DNA of 64,000 nucleotides from Chitinophagales bacterium. GTDB taxonomy: Bacteria > Bacteroidota > Bacteroidia > Chitinophagales > Chitinophagaceae. Under the pieces are notes generated by a model. It made no database searches. It saw only the letters and a program-made list of their open reading frames with translations, and was not told the origin of the DNA. A program made the translations under genes and the position numbers. Numbering within the stretch: position 1 is the stretch's first letter; each line of letters starts with the position of its first letter. This document shows, in pieces, positions 8,363 through 17,033 of this stretch. The stretch covers positions 191,001-255,000 of the forward strand of contig JAFLBK010000001.1 in assembly GCA_017303335.1 (NCBI GenBank), given 5' to 3'.

Positions 8363-10075
8363 TTACCGGGTTGTGTATTTTCGTTTGCGCAGGAACTGGT
8401 AGAGCAGGGCGAACAGGATCACGAGCAGTACCGGAACCGCGATATTGATGCCCTGCCATTTTGTTTTCTCCGCATCCACTTTCTTTTTGTCGAGTAAACG
8501 CAGCGTATAGTCCTTTGCCTTGGCCTCCGATAAACCCGAGGCGTTGATGAGGTAGTCGAGGCTGTTCTGCAGGAAATCGCGGTTCGCGAATCCGAATTCG
8601 CGTTGCGATCCGAACGTGTAGGGGTTCATGCCCATCGGAATGGGCTGGTTGCCTTTCACGACCGAATTCAGCACCATGTCGCCATCAGCAACCACGATGA
8701 TCTTATTTTCAGCCACACAGGCCGGCATGAATTCGTAGCCGTATTTCTGCAGGCTGTCACGCATAGCCTGGGAAAGCCGGTTGCTGAACAGGGAATTGAA
8801 TTTGCCCTCCAGCAGCACGGCGGCAGGTATGTTCGCTTTTTTGAATTTTTCGTTTTCAGGCGCCACGCTGTTCTCCGTAACGCTGATCAGGGCCGGGGTG
8901 GAGATACTCCGGGAATTGGCGGAGGTACTGAGCAGGATCGTTTTTTTAATGCCTTCGGCTTCCACCGTATCGATCGAGTTTACAAAACGGCCACTCACAA
9001 AACCCAGGTTCTTATTGATGACATGATTCGATTTGGATTCAAAGACCGGGAAATAGTTCCAGGGCAGCAGTTCAAACTGCCCGTTGCCGTTCACATCGAA
9101 AGGCAGGAAATCGCATTGCAGGTCCATGAGCAGGTCGGAATTGACACGGGCCCCGTATTTAAATAAAAGATCGTTCAGCTCCAGGCCCCGGTCGTAGGCC
9201 ACCACCTGCCCCTGCTTGCTTTGCAGGCTATCCAGTTCCGCTTCCAGCTTATCAACAAAGAAGATCAGCTTTCCGCCACGCATCACGTATTGATCCAGTT
9301 TCAGTTTCTCCGCGTCGCTGAATGGTTTGGTGGGCTTAACCACCAGCATCAGTTTGAAGGTATCCGGAATGGCGGGTTCTTTTTCCAGGTTGAATATCTT
9401 GAGTTCGTAATCCTGCCGAAGTACATTTTCCACCAGGTCGTATGTGCGGATATCTTCCGGCTCTCCATTCGATGAGCAATACCCGACAAGCGGACGGTTC
9501 GATTCCAGCAGCCGGTTGATGGCATAGGCGAAATTGTATTCCATCAGCGCTTCGGCGCTGTTGATCTCCATATAAGTGATGCCCTTCGAACGGCCCTGGT
9601 ACAGGATCACCGGCGATACCTGGTCTTTGTAGTGTACAAAGGCAACGGGGTAGATGAGTTGCTGTTGCTGGCCGGCCTTTACCTGCGATGTAAGGTTGAT
9701 GGGAACAAATCCGAGGTTAGAAAGTGTATCGGCCCATTTAACGCTGGTGCCTTCCATCATTTCCTCCGGGCTCACAAACCGGTATTGCAATTTGCTGCCG
9801 GCAACCTCTTTGAATTCCTGCAACAGTTCCCCGGCGCTATTGGCCAGTTTCCGGAAACCGCTGGGGAAATCGCCTTTCAGGAAAACATCGATGCGGATCA
9901 CCTCCTCCGGTTTTTGCAGCACTTTCCGGGTGGGTGAGGAAAGTGTAAACCGTTTTTCGTTGGTAAGATCGATCCGGGTGTGGTAAACAGAAGCGAGCCA
10001 GTTGATGCCTGCCAGCAGCAGGATGCTGATCAGCAGCCAGGCTTTACTTTTCCATATCGTACGCAGCAGGCCCAT
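8363..10075 (-). CDS. gldG: Gliding motility ABC-type auxiliary protein GldG
   Basis: 570 residues. One N-terminal helix (about 12-32) and one C-terminal helix (about 543-563) flank a large periplasmic region of the GldG/PF09822 type. The start resembles GldG proteins: W-K-S-K-A-W, then a membrane helix, then N-E-K-R-F-T-L-S-S-P-T. In Flavobacterium johnsoniae GldF and GldG work with the ATPase GldA as an ABC-like complex needed for gliding. Here gldF lies directly upstream with a one-base overlap, and no gldA is in the window, which fits its separate location in other genomes. Confidence 0.9.
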   Translation of the reverse strand: MGLLRTIWKSKAWLLISILLLAGINWLASVYHTRIDLTNEKRFTLSSPTRKVLQKPEEVIRIDVFLKGDFPSGFRKLANSAGELLQEFKEVAGSKLQYRFVSPEEMMEGTSVKWADTLSNLGFVPINLTSQVKAGQQQQLIYPVAFVHYKDQVSPVILYQGRSKGITYMEINSAEALMEYNFAYAINRLLESNRPLVGYCSSNGEPEDIRTYDLVENVLRQDYELKIFNLEKEPAIPDTFKLMLVVKPTKPFSDAEKLKLDQYVMRGGKLIFFVDKLEAELDSLQSKQGQVVAYDRGLELNDLLFKYGARVNSDLLMDLQCDFLPFDVNGNGQFELLPWNYFPVFESKSNHVINKNLGFVSGRFVNSIDTVEAEGIKKTILLSTSANSRSISTPALISVTENSVAPENEKFKKANIPAAVLLEGKFNSLFSNRLSQAMRDSLQKYGYEFMPACVAENKIIVVADGDMVLNSVVKGNQPIPMGMNPYTFGSQREFGFANRDFLQNSLDYLINASGLSEAKAKDYTLRLLDKKKVDAEKTKWQGINIAVPVLLVILFALLYQFLRKRKYTTR

Positions 10076-10797
10076 TATTTTTTACGAAGATTTTTCACGG
10101 TGATCAGCAGGAAGAGAAATATCACGCTGAGAAAATAGATCACATCACGGCTATCCAGCACACCCCGGCTGATGCTCCGGTAATGAAAATCGATCCCAAG
10201 CATCTCCACGTAATAATCCGGTCCGTTGGCCAGGAACGATAAACGGCTCAGCGCATTGAAACCGAAATAGAGCAGCAGGCAGGCGAATGCGCTGATGAGG
10301 AAAGCGACCACGGCATTGTTGGTAAAACCGCTGCAGCAGATACCGATTGCCGCAAATACAGCGGCCAGGAAAAACAAGCCGATATAACTTCCCAGTATCC
10401 CGCCTCCATCAATACCTCCCTGGGTACTCAGTGATTTAATGGTGAACACATATAACAACGTTGGAATGATCACAAAGAGAAGAACAATCAATACCGAAAC
10501 GTATTTACCCAATACCACCTGCCAGCGACGCAGGGGCCTTGTTTGAAGTATTTCGAAGGTGCCGCCGCGGAATTCGTCGGATAAACTGCGCATGGTGATG
10601 GCGGGAACAAGGAATAATAATATCCAGGGCGCAAGTTCAAAGAATTTATCGAGCGAGGCGTAGCCGAAGTCGAAGATATTGCTGTCGGGCAGTACAAAAA
10701 GGAATAACCCGCAGACCAGCAAAAAGAGAACAATGCTGATATAACCTGTAAGGCTGCTGAAAAATTGCCGTAGTTCCTTTTTGCAAATGCTCCACAT
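10075..10797 (-). CDS. gldF: Gliding motility ABC transporter permease GldF
   Basis: 240 residues with six predicted membrane helices, an ABC-2 type permease. The cytoplasmic N-terminus (MWSICKKELRQFFSSLTGY) and the segment SDEFRGGTFEILQTRPLRRW are characteristic of GldF and related ABC-2 permeases. It is the first gene of a leftward run gldF-gldG-terC-like-(murF-alr). The promoter should lie in 10798-10850; that stretch is AT-rich but I cannot single out a full consensus. Confidence 0.9.
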   Translation of the reverse strand: MWSICKKELRQFFSSLTGYISIVLFLLVCGLFLFVLPDSNIFDFGYASLDKFFELAPWILLFLVPAITMRSLSDEFRGGTFEILQTRPLRRWQVVLGKYVSVLIVLLFVIIPTLLYVFTIKSLSTQGGIDGGGILGSYIGLFFLAAVFAAIGICCSGFTNNAVVAFLISAFACLLLYFGFNALSRLSFLANGPDYYVEMLGIDFHYRSISRGVLDSRDVIYFLSVIFLFLLITVKNLRKK

Positions 10798-10989
10798 ACA
10801 CGTTTAAAATTGTTGCAATTTAAGGTATAACGGGGTATTGTAGCGGCTAAAGATGTGGTAAATGGGATTGCGTCGTTTTTTACAATTTGGATTAGCCAAT
10901 TTTATCAAGTGAATCAAAGAGAACCCATTAACAATAATCTGCTTCCCTGCGTGCAGCATTTCAAAAACAGCATTTGTCATACTGCGGGC

Positions 10990-11116
10990 TGGTTGTTAAA
11001 CAACCGACGACCGGTTATATCGCCCTTATCATTTTTGCGCATGATAATACCATAGGGGTATGGTTGTTTACCCAAAACCAACTGCGTGATGCCGCCTGAT
11101 TCCGGGCGGCATTTTT
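10990..11116 (+). ncRNA. Candidate small RNA or 5' leader ending in an intrinsic terminator
   Basis: A strong rightward terminator at 11089-11116 has no rightward gene before it, because gldF reads the other way. Upstream are two more hairpins (GGTTGTT/AACAACC and ACCATA/TATGGT). This arrangement fits a small RNA, or an attenuator in the leader of the polyproline gene whose ATG is 48 bases further on. The 5' end is a guess, and I do not recognise a known RNA family. Confidence 0.3.
11089..11116 (+). terminator. Intrinsic terminator (orphan)
   Basis: ATGCCGCC at 11089-11096 pairs perfectly with GGCGGCAT at 11105-11112 and is followed by four T. On the opposite strand there is no T tract, so it acts rightward. 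Confidence 0.75.
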
Positions 11117-11163
11117 ATGGAATGCATACCGGGGGGGCATCTCAACTCCCTAAATTCATAAAC

Positions 11164-11568
11164 ATGAAAAAAATACTGCTGCTGATGATGGCAACTTCTC
11201 TTTCTTATTGCCTCACCGCCCAAACTTCGAAGAAAGAGAAAGCGCCACCTCCACCACCTCCTCCACCGCCCGCTCTTGCACAGGCACCCGATGCACCACC
11301 CCCTCCACCACCACCTCCGCCGCCACCCACAGTAGAAGAAGCAAAATTCACCCCTCCGGTGATCGTGAACAACCAGGGATACTCACTGAGTGTTCACCGG
11401 GATAATGGTAATAATATGGTCTATGCCACTAAAAATGGTGTGACTGAAAAGATATCGCTCTCCAAATGGAATGCAAACAAATCATTCTATGAAAGCAAGT
11501 ACGGTGAGTTACCCCCTCCACCGCCACCTCCTCCAGCCCCAAAGGCCCCGAAAGCGCCCAAGGGATAA
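11164..11568 (+). CDS. Small secreted polyproline protein
   Basis: About 134 residues. I chose the ATG at 11164 because it opens a clean signal peptide (MKKILLLMMATSLSYCLTAQ). The mature protein has two uninterrupted proline runs, 9 and 11 residues, at about 28-36 and 45-55. A compact segment of ~50 residues follows (GYSLSVHRDNGNNMVYAT and on to KYGELP), then a third run of 8 prolines and an A-P-K repeat tail. Polyproline stretches stall ribosomes and need EF-P. Such runs often act as stiff spacers through cell wall or periplasm. No enzymatic motif is visible and the function is unknown. A terminator follows at 11590. Confidence 0.7.
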   Translation: MKKILLLMMATSLSYCLTAQTSKKEKAPPPPPPPPPALAQAPDAPPPPPPPPPPPTVEEAKFTPPVIVNNQGYSLSVHRDNGNNMVYATKNGVTEKISLSKWNANKSFYESKYGELPPPPPPPPAPKAPKAPKG

Positions 11569-11589
11569 TGGAAGGTTACACGAACGAAA

Positions 11590-11613
11590 AAGCCTCCTGG
11601 TGACAGGAGGCTT
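11590..11613. terminator. Bidirectional intrinsic terminator
   Basis: AAGCCTCCTG pairs with CAGGAGGCTT (10 bp, loop GTGA), with A run before and T-rich sequence after. It serves the polyproline gene and the convergent isc genes. Confidence 0.85.
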
Positions 11614-11640
11614 ACTTATTTTATTTTCAACGCTGAAGAC

Positions 11641-11991
11641 TCAGACGGCAAAACTTTCTCCGCAACCGCAACTCCGGCTGGCATTGGGGTTATTGAAATA
11701 AAAACCCTTCCCATTGAGTCCATCACTGAAGTCGAGTTCCGTATTAACGAGGTAGAGGAAACTTTTCAGGTCGCACACGATTTTGATTCCTTTGTCTTCA
11801 AATACCTGGTCCATTGGCTTTACTTCATTATCGAAGTCGAGCTTATAACTGAGTCCGCTGCAGCCACCCCCAACAACACCAACGCGTAAGAAATAAGCGG
11901 GGTCGGCGGCAATACCGGCGTCTTCCATCAGTTTGAGGACCTTCTCTTTCGCTTTATCACTTACAAATATGCTATTGTCTGTTGCTACCAT
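11641..11991 (-). CDS. iscA: HesB/IscA-type iron-sulfur cluster carrier
   Basis: 116 residues, the usual length of A-type carrier proteins. The three conserved cysteines are present: C44 in VGGGCSGLSY and C108/C110 in the C-terminal SCGCGESF. A-type carriers receive Fe-S clusters from IscU and pass them to apoproteins in the cytoplasm. The gene is last in the leftward set iscS-iscU-iscA, 81 bases after iscU. Whether it is IscA, ErpA or SufA in function cannot be told from sequence alone. Confidence 0.9.
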   Translation of the reverse strand: MVATDNSIFVSDKAKEKVLKLMEDAGIAADPAYFLRVGVVGGGCSGLSYKLDFDNEVKPMDQVFEDKGIKIVCDLKSFLYLVNTELDFSDGLNGKGFYFNNPNASRSCGCGESFAV

Positions 11992-12072
11992 TTCAATGTA
12001 GTAATTAGATAATCCGAAGATTTACTGAGGTAAGATTTTATGGCTGAATCCTCACATCAGCTGATCTGCCAA

Positions 12073-12492
12073 TTAATGGATTACGCTTTCCTCGAACTTG
12101 ATGGCTTCCATTCCGTTCTTTACGCGGTAATCGTTGATCGCTGCCTTGATGGCGTCTTCGGCCAGAACGGAGCAGTGGATTTTCACCGGGGGAAGATTCA
12201 ATTCTTCCACGATGTCCATATTGTCGATCTTCAGGGCCTCGTCCACACTTTTTCCCTTCAGCCACTCTGTAGCCAGGGAAGAGGAAGCGATGGCGGATCC
12301 GCATCCAAAGGTTTTGAATTTGGCGTCGGTGATCGTACCGGTAGCCTCATCCACCTGGATCTGCAGGCGCATTACGTCGCCGCATTCAGGGGCTCCTACC
12401 AGGCCGGTACCTACATTTTTGGCACCTTTATCCAGTGTCCCTACATTCTTGGGGTTCTGGTAGTGGTCGATTACTTTTTCTGAGTATGCCAT
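12073..12492 (-). CDS. iscU: Iron-sulfur cluster scaffold IscU
   Basis: 139 residues, closely matching IscU. The cluster ligands are C37 with D39 in GAPECGDVM, C64 in FGCGSAIASS, and C107 in LPPVKIHCS, which includes the LPPVK chaperone (HscA) binding motif. IscU assembles [2Fe-2S] clusters from sulfur delivered by IscS. It sits between iscS and iscA on the same strand. No hscA, hscB, fdx or iscR is in the immediate neighbourhood, so this is a reduced isc cluster. Confidence 0.95.
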   Translation of the reverse strand: MAYSEKVIDHYQNPKNVGTLDKGAKNVGTGLVGAPECGDVMRLQIQVDEATGTITDAKFKTFGCGSAIASSSLATEWLKGKSVDEALKIDNMDIVEELNLPPVKIHCSVLAEDAIKAAINDYRVKNGMEAIKFEESVIH

Positions 12493-12593
12493 AGTTTCTG
12501 ATTTGAAGATTTATGAATTAGTCAATTAGAAGATGATGAACTTATGTACGATTTAAAACCACCTTCCCATTTTTAAATCGCTTGATTGCCGGA

Positions 12594-13811
12594 TTAGTGA
12601 GCGGCCCAGGTAATGCTGTCGAGGTCGATACCCTCTTTGTACATTTCCCAGAGCGGGCTCATCTCCCGCAACTTCAACACGGTTTCGCTCACTGCCTTTA
12701 TTGTATAATCGATCTGGTCTTCGGTCGTGAACCGTCCCAGGCCGAAGCGCAGCGACGAGTGAGCCAGGTCGTCGCCCAATCCCAATGCTTTCAGCACATA
12801 GCTTGGTTCCAGTGAAGCCGATGTACAGGCGCTTCCGCTGCTCAGGGCGATGTTCTTGTTAAAGCCCATCATCAGCCCTTCTCCTTCCACGTATTTGAAA
12901 GAGATATTGGAAACATGCGGCAACCGGTGTTCGCGGCTTCCGTTCACATACGCTTCTTCCAGTTTCATTAATTCGGTTTCCAGCTTGTCTCGCAGTTTGG
13001 AAATGCGTTTTGTATCTTCTTCCATCTCCAGCATGCACAATTCACAAGCCTTGCCTAACCCTACGATACCCGGCACATTCAATGTTCCGCTGCGCATCCC
13101 TCTCTCATGTCCACCACCGTCCATCTGGGCGGTCACTTTCACACGGGGATTCTTACGGCGAACATATAAAGCCCCAACTCCTTTCGGTCCGTACATTTTA
13201 TGCGCCGAGAACGCCATCAGGTCGATCCCGTCTTTATTTACGTCCACCGGTATTTTGCCAACCGCCTGTGTTCCGTCGGTAAACAGCAACACGCCGTTCT
13301 TACGGGCAATGGCGCTGATTTCTTTAACAGGCTGAACAACGCCGATCTCGTTATTCGCGTACATGATAGCGATCAGTATTGTTGTGGGCTTAATAGCCGC
13401 TTCGAGTTCCTTCAGATCGATCAAACCTTCTGCGTTCACCGGCAGGTACGTTACTTCGCCGCCCAGCTTTTCGATGTGTTTGCAGGTATCCAGAACAGCC
13501 TTGTGCTCGGTTACCGCTGTGATGATGTGATTGCCCTTGCTGGCGTACATTTCAAATACACCTTTGATGGCCAGGTTATCGCCTTCGGTTGCTCCGCTGG
13601 TAAAGATGATCTCCTTTGGATCGGCGCCGATCAGTTTGGCCACCTGTTCACGGGCATAATCGACGGCTTCTTCCGCCGCCCAGCCAAAAGGGTGGTTCCG
13701 GCTGGCCGCATTTCCGAAATGATCCAGGAAATAAGGTGTCATGGCTTCCAGTACCCTGGGATCCATGGGTGTGGTAGCGTTATTGTCTAAATATATGGGT
13801 AACTTCAACAT
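12594..13811 (-). CDS. iscS: Cysteine desulfurase IscS
   Basis: 405 residues. IscS is a PLP enzyme that takes sulfur from L-cysteine for Fe-S clusters and tRNA thiolation. The start [13 protein letters not shown] is typical. H103 (TEHKAV) stacks on PLP, and K205 in [10 protein letters not shown] binds it. The persulfide-carrying cysteine is C329 in [14 protein letters not shown], on the long flexible loop of group I desulfurases. It is the first gene of the leftward isc set. Confidence 0.95.
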   Translation of the reverse strand: MLKLPIYLDNNATTPMDPRVLEAMTPYFLDHFGNAASRNHPFGWAAEEAVDYAREQVAKLIGADPKEIIFTSGATEGDNLAIKGVFEMYASKGNHIITAVTEHKAVLDTCKHIEKLGGEVTYLPVNAEGLIDLKELEAAIKPTTILIAIMYANNEIGVVQPVKEISAIARKNGVLLFTDGTQAVGKIPVDVNKDGIDLMAFSAHKMYGPKGVGALYVRRKNPRVKVTAQMDGGGHERGMRSGTLNVPGIVGLGKACELCMLEMEEDTKRISKLRDKLETELMKLEEAYVNGSREHRLPHVSNISFKYVEGEGLMMGFNKNIALSSGSACTSASLEPSYVLKALGLGDDLAHSSLRFGLGRFTTEDQIDYTIKAVSETVLKLREMSPLWEMYKEGIDLDSITWAAH

Positions 13812-13846
13812 AAGATCGGGGCTGTTTTATTTCTGTATTTCAAAGG

Positions 13847-13854
13847 CAAATTTA
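13847..13854 (-). promoter_or_regulatory. Possible -7 promoter box for iscS
   Basis: The leftward strand reads TAAATTTG, a perfect fit to the Bacteroidota TAnnTTTG box, 36 bases before the iscS ATG. No TTG element is visible at the proper distance upstream, so the assignment is weak. Confidence 0.35.
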
Positions 13855-14002
13855 GGACAAAACAGCTACTTTTTCCGGTACACAGAGGGCCCTCCGCCTG
13901 AAATTACCGATTTCGTAAAGTGGTAATCCTGTGTAAAAAAAAACACATAGGCATCCTCTCCGTTACAATTGCCAAAACAAACCAAAACGCACCCCCACTA
14001 TT

Positions 14003-16234
14003 ATGAAAAAGACCATCCAAACTGCCGTTTCCGCTGCCCTTTTCATATTCTTTTCAGTCGCGGGCTTTCATGCTTCAGGTTCCGGAATCAAAATGTATAT
14101 GGCTACCGATAAAGACCAGTATTCCAAAGCCGAAAAGGTTCAGTTCCAGGTTTTTTTACTGAACCCCGCCCCCGGGACAAACCACACGGCCTTTGTGGAA
14201 TTATTGGATTGCCGCGGCAACCGGCTCAGCAAAAAATTACTCCCCTTCAATTTCAATATCGCAACGGGTGAGATTGACCTCCCGGCCAATTATCCGGAAC
14301 CGTTCTGTATTCTTTACAGCTATATCATACATAAAGACAGCGTCCAGAGCAGTTGTTTCAAGCGGATCCGTATTGCCGGTGTGCCGGAGAAAAACGGCAC
14401 CCAGGTACATATCGACGCTTTTTATGAAGGAAACAGTTTCATTGCCGAATCGCCCAACAACATTCTCTTGCGGTGCCGGGATGAAAATCAAAATCCGCTT
14501 TCCCTGAAAGGCAGGATCGTGGATGCCCAGAAACAGATCTACGCGGTTTTTGAAACAAACAGCCAGGGATACGCGAAAACAAGGATCAATCCCGAAAACA
14601 ATGTTCCCTATTTTATCGCTGTTACAAATCCGGCAGGAATAGAGAGTCTTACCCCCTTGCGCAAGGCCCAACCAGCCGGCATCACCCTGAATGTTGAAAC
14701 CGCCCGCGACTCGATCACCTATAGCCTGATCTCCTACTCACAGGCAAGCGCCTCATTACCCGATTACCGGGTGGAAGCACTGATGAATGGACAAGTGGTA
14801 TACGATGCCAGCGTCAGTTTCCAGCATGGCTTGAGCGCCATCAGCGAGAGCTTGAACCGGAGGGATTTTCCTGCCGGCTTCATCCTGTTCCGCATCGTTG
14901 ATAAAAACAGCAGGATATACGCGGAACGGATCATTTACAACGATGATACAAAGACCGCTACCAGCCAACTGACGATTGTGGACACAGTGAACAAAAGAGA
15001 AGCAAAGGTCACACTCCCCGCCTATATCAGTGGGAAGGCCTATATCAATATTTCCGGCTCTGCCACGAACCTGCATGACAGCAATGATCCGCTCTTCCTG
15101 GAAAACGCCGACAACGCTATTTCTTTCAACGATCAACTCATTGCGGTGTCGGAAGCGCCGGGTGGTGTAACCGTTGCCGATGAATCGGTTAACCACTACC
15201 TGTCGCTCTCAGGCACGCTGCTGAACAATGAAAAAAAACCGGTCCGGAACAAGAATGTGAATCTCGTGCTTGTGCAACGGAACCTGCAAAAACAGTTCCT
15301 GACGGCAAAAACCGACGGAGCCGGTAACCTGAAGATCGACAACCTTGTATTCTTCGATTCGGTTACCGTATACTACCAGCTCGCGGATAAATCAGCTGAA
15401 AAGAATGATGTTTTTTTAGACCTGAAAGTTACCCCTTCACCCGATCATCCGTCTCCTGACCTATCGTTTATACATTCTATTTGTTCAACTGCAGGAGCGA
15501 CTGAGGTTATTCCTGAAAAAATCAAACTCACTGAAAAAACCCTGCAACAGGTAGTCGTCACAGCCGGGAAAGAGAAAACAGAATCTGAAAAATTTGCCGA
15601 AAAATACATGCGGGGTCAAATGGAAAGATCTTCCGGAAGCACCAATGAATATGATTTCATCAAAAACCCGCAAACTGTAGACAACATTACATTGGTAGAA
15701 TTTATCAAAGGCCGGTTTTCGGGCATTAAGGTTATGATCTCTAGTCTGACGGGAACTCCTGAACTGACAGGAGCCTTTGGCGGCACCATTGGCGTATACT
15801 TAAATGATATGGAGATCCGGGAAGGAGCATTAGGTGCCATTGCCGGTTTACTCGTACGAGATGTCGCTATAGTGAAATACTACAGCATGGGATTCAAACC
15901 AAAAATGGTACAAGGAGATATACTGAAAGATCCCAAAGCAGCAAATGCAGGCGATCTCCTGATCTATACCAAGAAGGATTATATACCCGATGACAAAACA
16001 AAAGGCCTCGCCAAAACCGTTGTTACCGGATACGATATGGAAAAGCCAGGCACTGCAGTCGGTGAAAAGCCCATCGATGAAAACGTTTTTTTCTGGAAAG
16101 CCGGATGGGATGTTCAGCCCGGGCAGGTCATTTATGTTACCATGCCGGCCGGCGGAGAGGCGGTACTAACGATCGAAGGACTTAATAACCTGATGGCGCC
16201 CTACCGGTTCACCCAAAAAATCGCTTTTAAGTAA
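14003..16234 (+). CDS. Secreted protein with macroglobulin-like N-terminus and TonB-receptor plug-like domain
   Basis: 743 residues with a signal peptide (1-24). Residues about 28-115 resemble an MG2-type bacterial macroglobulin domain (MYMATDKDQYSKAEKVQFQV), followed by further beta domains. From about 515 the sequence changes to a plug-like module: it opens TLQQVVVTAGKEK, then LVEFIKGRFSGIKVM, then a G-V-Y-L-N-D-M-E strand as in TonB-dependent receptor plugs. There is no barrel after it. Such MG2-plus-plug proteins are widespread in Bacteroidota and have no agreed function. The last ~75 residues form a separate tail that is repeated in the next ORF. The stop codon overlaps the ATG of that ORF by one base (TAATG). 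Confidence 0.75.
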   Translation: MKKTIQTAVSAALFIFFSVAGFHASGSGIKMYMATDKDQYSKAEKVQFQVFLLNPAPGTNHTAFVELLDCRGNRLSKKLLPFNFNIATGEIDLPANYPEPFCILYSYIIHKDSVQSSCFKRIRIAGVPEKNGTQVHIDAFYEGNSFIAESPNNILLRCRDENQNPLSLKGRIVDAQKQIYAVFETNSQGYAKTRINPENNVPYFIAVTNPAGIESLTPLRKAQPAGITLNVETARDSITYSLISYSQASASLPDYRVEALMNGQVVYDASVSFQHGLSAISESLNRRDFPAGFILFRIVDKNSRIYAERIIYNDDTKTATSQLTIVDTVNKREAKVTLPAYISGKAYINISGSATNLHDSNDPLFLENADNAISFNDQLIAVSEAPGGVTVADESVNHYLSLSGTLLNNEKKPVRNKNVNLVLVQRNLQKQFLTAKTDGAGNLKIDNLVFFDSVTVYYQLADKSAEKNDVFLDLKVTPSPDHPSPDLSFIHSICSTAGATEVIPEKIKLTEKTLQQVVVTAGKEKTESEKFAEKYMRGQMERSSGSTNEYDFIKNPQTVDNITLVEFIKGRFSGIKVMISSLTGTPELTGAFGGTIGVYLNDMEIREGALGAIAGLLVRDVAIVKYYSMGFKPKMVQGDILKDPKAANAGDLLIYTKKDYIPDDKTKGLAKTVVTGYDMEKPGTAVGEKPIDENVFFWKAGWDVQPGQVIYVTMPAGGEAVLTIEGLNNLMAPYRFTQKIAFK

Positions 16235-16479
16235 TGACGCGGGGGCTTTCACGCATCCGCATTACAGGTTACAGTACGGACATGCCGGTAAAAACAACCG
16301 TACCTGCTCCGGGTTCGGCCCGCACGGTTTTTTGGAAACCAAACTGGCAGATCGCCGGGCCGCAAACCATTTTCATCGGGCTCCCCGCCGGTGACCTGAA
16401 AAATACCTCCTTGCTGATCGAAGGCCTGAACAATGACCTGGACCTGTTCAGTTTCCGGAAAAATCTTGTTTTCAACTAA
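16234..16479 (+). CDS. 81-residue ORF repeating the tail domain of the preceding protein
   Basis: It starts in a TAATG overlap with the upstream gene. It has no signal peptide. It aligns over nearly its whole length to the last ~75 residues of that gene: ITGYSTDM against VTGYDMEK, VFWKPNWQ against FFWKAGWD, LPAGDL against MPAGGE, LLIEGLNN against LTIEGLNN, and a final hydrophobic strand ending in Phe-Asn against Phe-Lys. It is therefore a diverged tandem copy of one domain. Without export signal it may be a remnant (pseudogene), or the two frames may be joined by a shift in some strains. Expression is plausible by translational coupling but unproven. Confidence 0.55.
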   Translation: MTRGLSRIRITGYSTDMPVKTTVPAPGSARTVFWKPNWQIAGPQTIFIGLPAGDLKNTSLLIEGLNNDLDLFSFRKNLVFN

Positions 16480-16512
16480 GCGTATCAACTTATTTTTACA
16501 AAAACCCGGCTT

Positions 16513-16926
16513 ATGTTGAAAGTTGAACACATCGGCATCGCGATCAAGGATATGCAGGCTTCCGTTGAGTTGTTTGAAAAACTGCTGAACACCCCCTGCT
16601 ACAAAACAGAGATGGTGGAATCGGAAAAAGTAAACACGGCTTTTTTCCGGCAAGGCGAAACCAAGATAGAATTACTCGAAAGCATCACCCCCGATGGCGT
16701 GATCGCGAAGTTCATTGAACGCAAGGGAGAAGGCATTCACCACATCGCTTTCGACGTGGCCGATATCCGTCAGGAAATGAAACGCCTGCAGGCGGAAGGA
16801 TTCACCCTGCTCAACGAAGAGCCCAAGAAGGGCGCCGATAACAAATGGGTCTGCTTCCTTCATCCCAAGGGAACCAACGGGGTGCTGGTGGAGTTGTGCC
16901 AGGACAGGGGAAAGGAAGGATTATAA
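16513..16926 (+). CDS. mce: Methylmalonyl-CoA epimerase
   Basis: 137 residues of the VOC fold, two beta-alpha-beta-beta-beta units. The family signature is present: KVEHIGIAIKD with metal-binding His6, E-L-L-E-S in the first half, GIHHIAFDV in the second and V-L-V-E-L near the end. It interconverts (R)- and (S)-methylmalonyl-CoA in the propionate/succinate route, alongside methylmalonyl-CoA mutase, which is not in this window. It follows the duplicated-tail ORF by 33 bases but is unrelated in function. Confidence 0.92.
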   Translation: MLKVEHIGIAIKDMQASVELFEKLLNTPCYKTEMVESEKVNTAFFRQGETKIELLESITPDGVIAKFIERKGEGIHHIAFDVADIRQEMKRLQAEGFTLLNEEPKKGADNKWVCFLHPKGTNGVLVELCQDRGKEGL

Positions 16927-17033
16927 GTATATAAGGTAAATAAGGTTAAGTGTGCATTATCCGGCACTTGTATGACCCGTCTTTATTCAGTTTTACCCTA
17001 TTTACTTTATTTACTCTTTCTACATTATCCCCC

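Larger units (their letters stand above)
10798..11163. other. Intergenic region between divergent gldF and the polyproline gene
   Basis: 366 bases without a supported protein gene. A 66-codon rightward frame at 10855-11055 has no signal or family resemblance. The stretch contains several inverted repeats: GGTTGTT/AACAACC around 10990-11005, ACCATA-GGGG-TATGGT around 11048-11064, and a perfect terminator at 11089-11116. Together they suggest a structured untranslated transcript. Confidence 0.5.
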
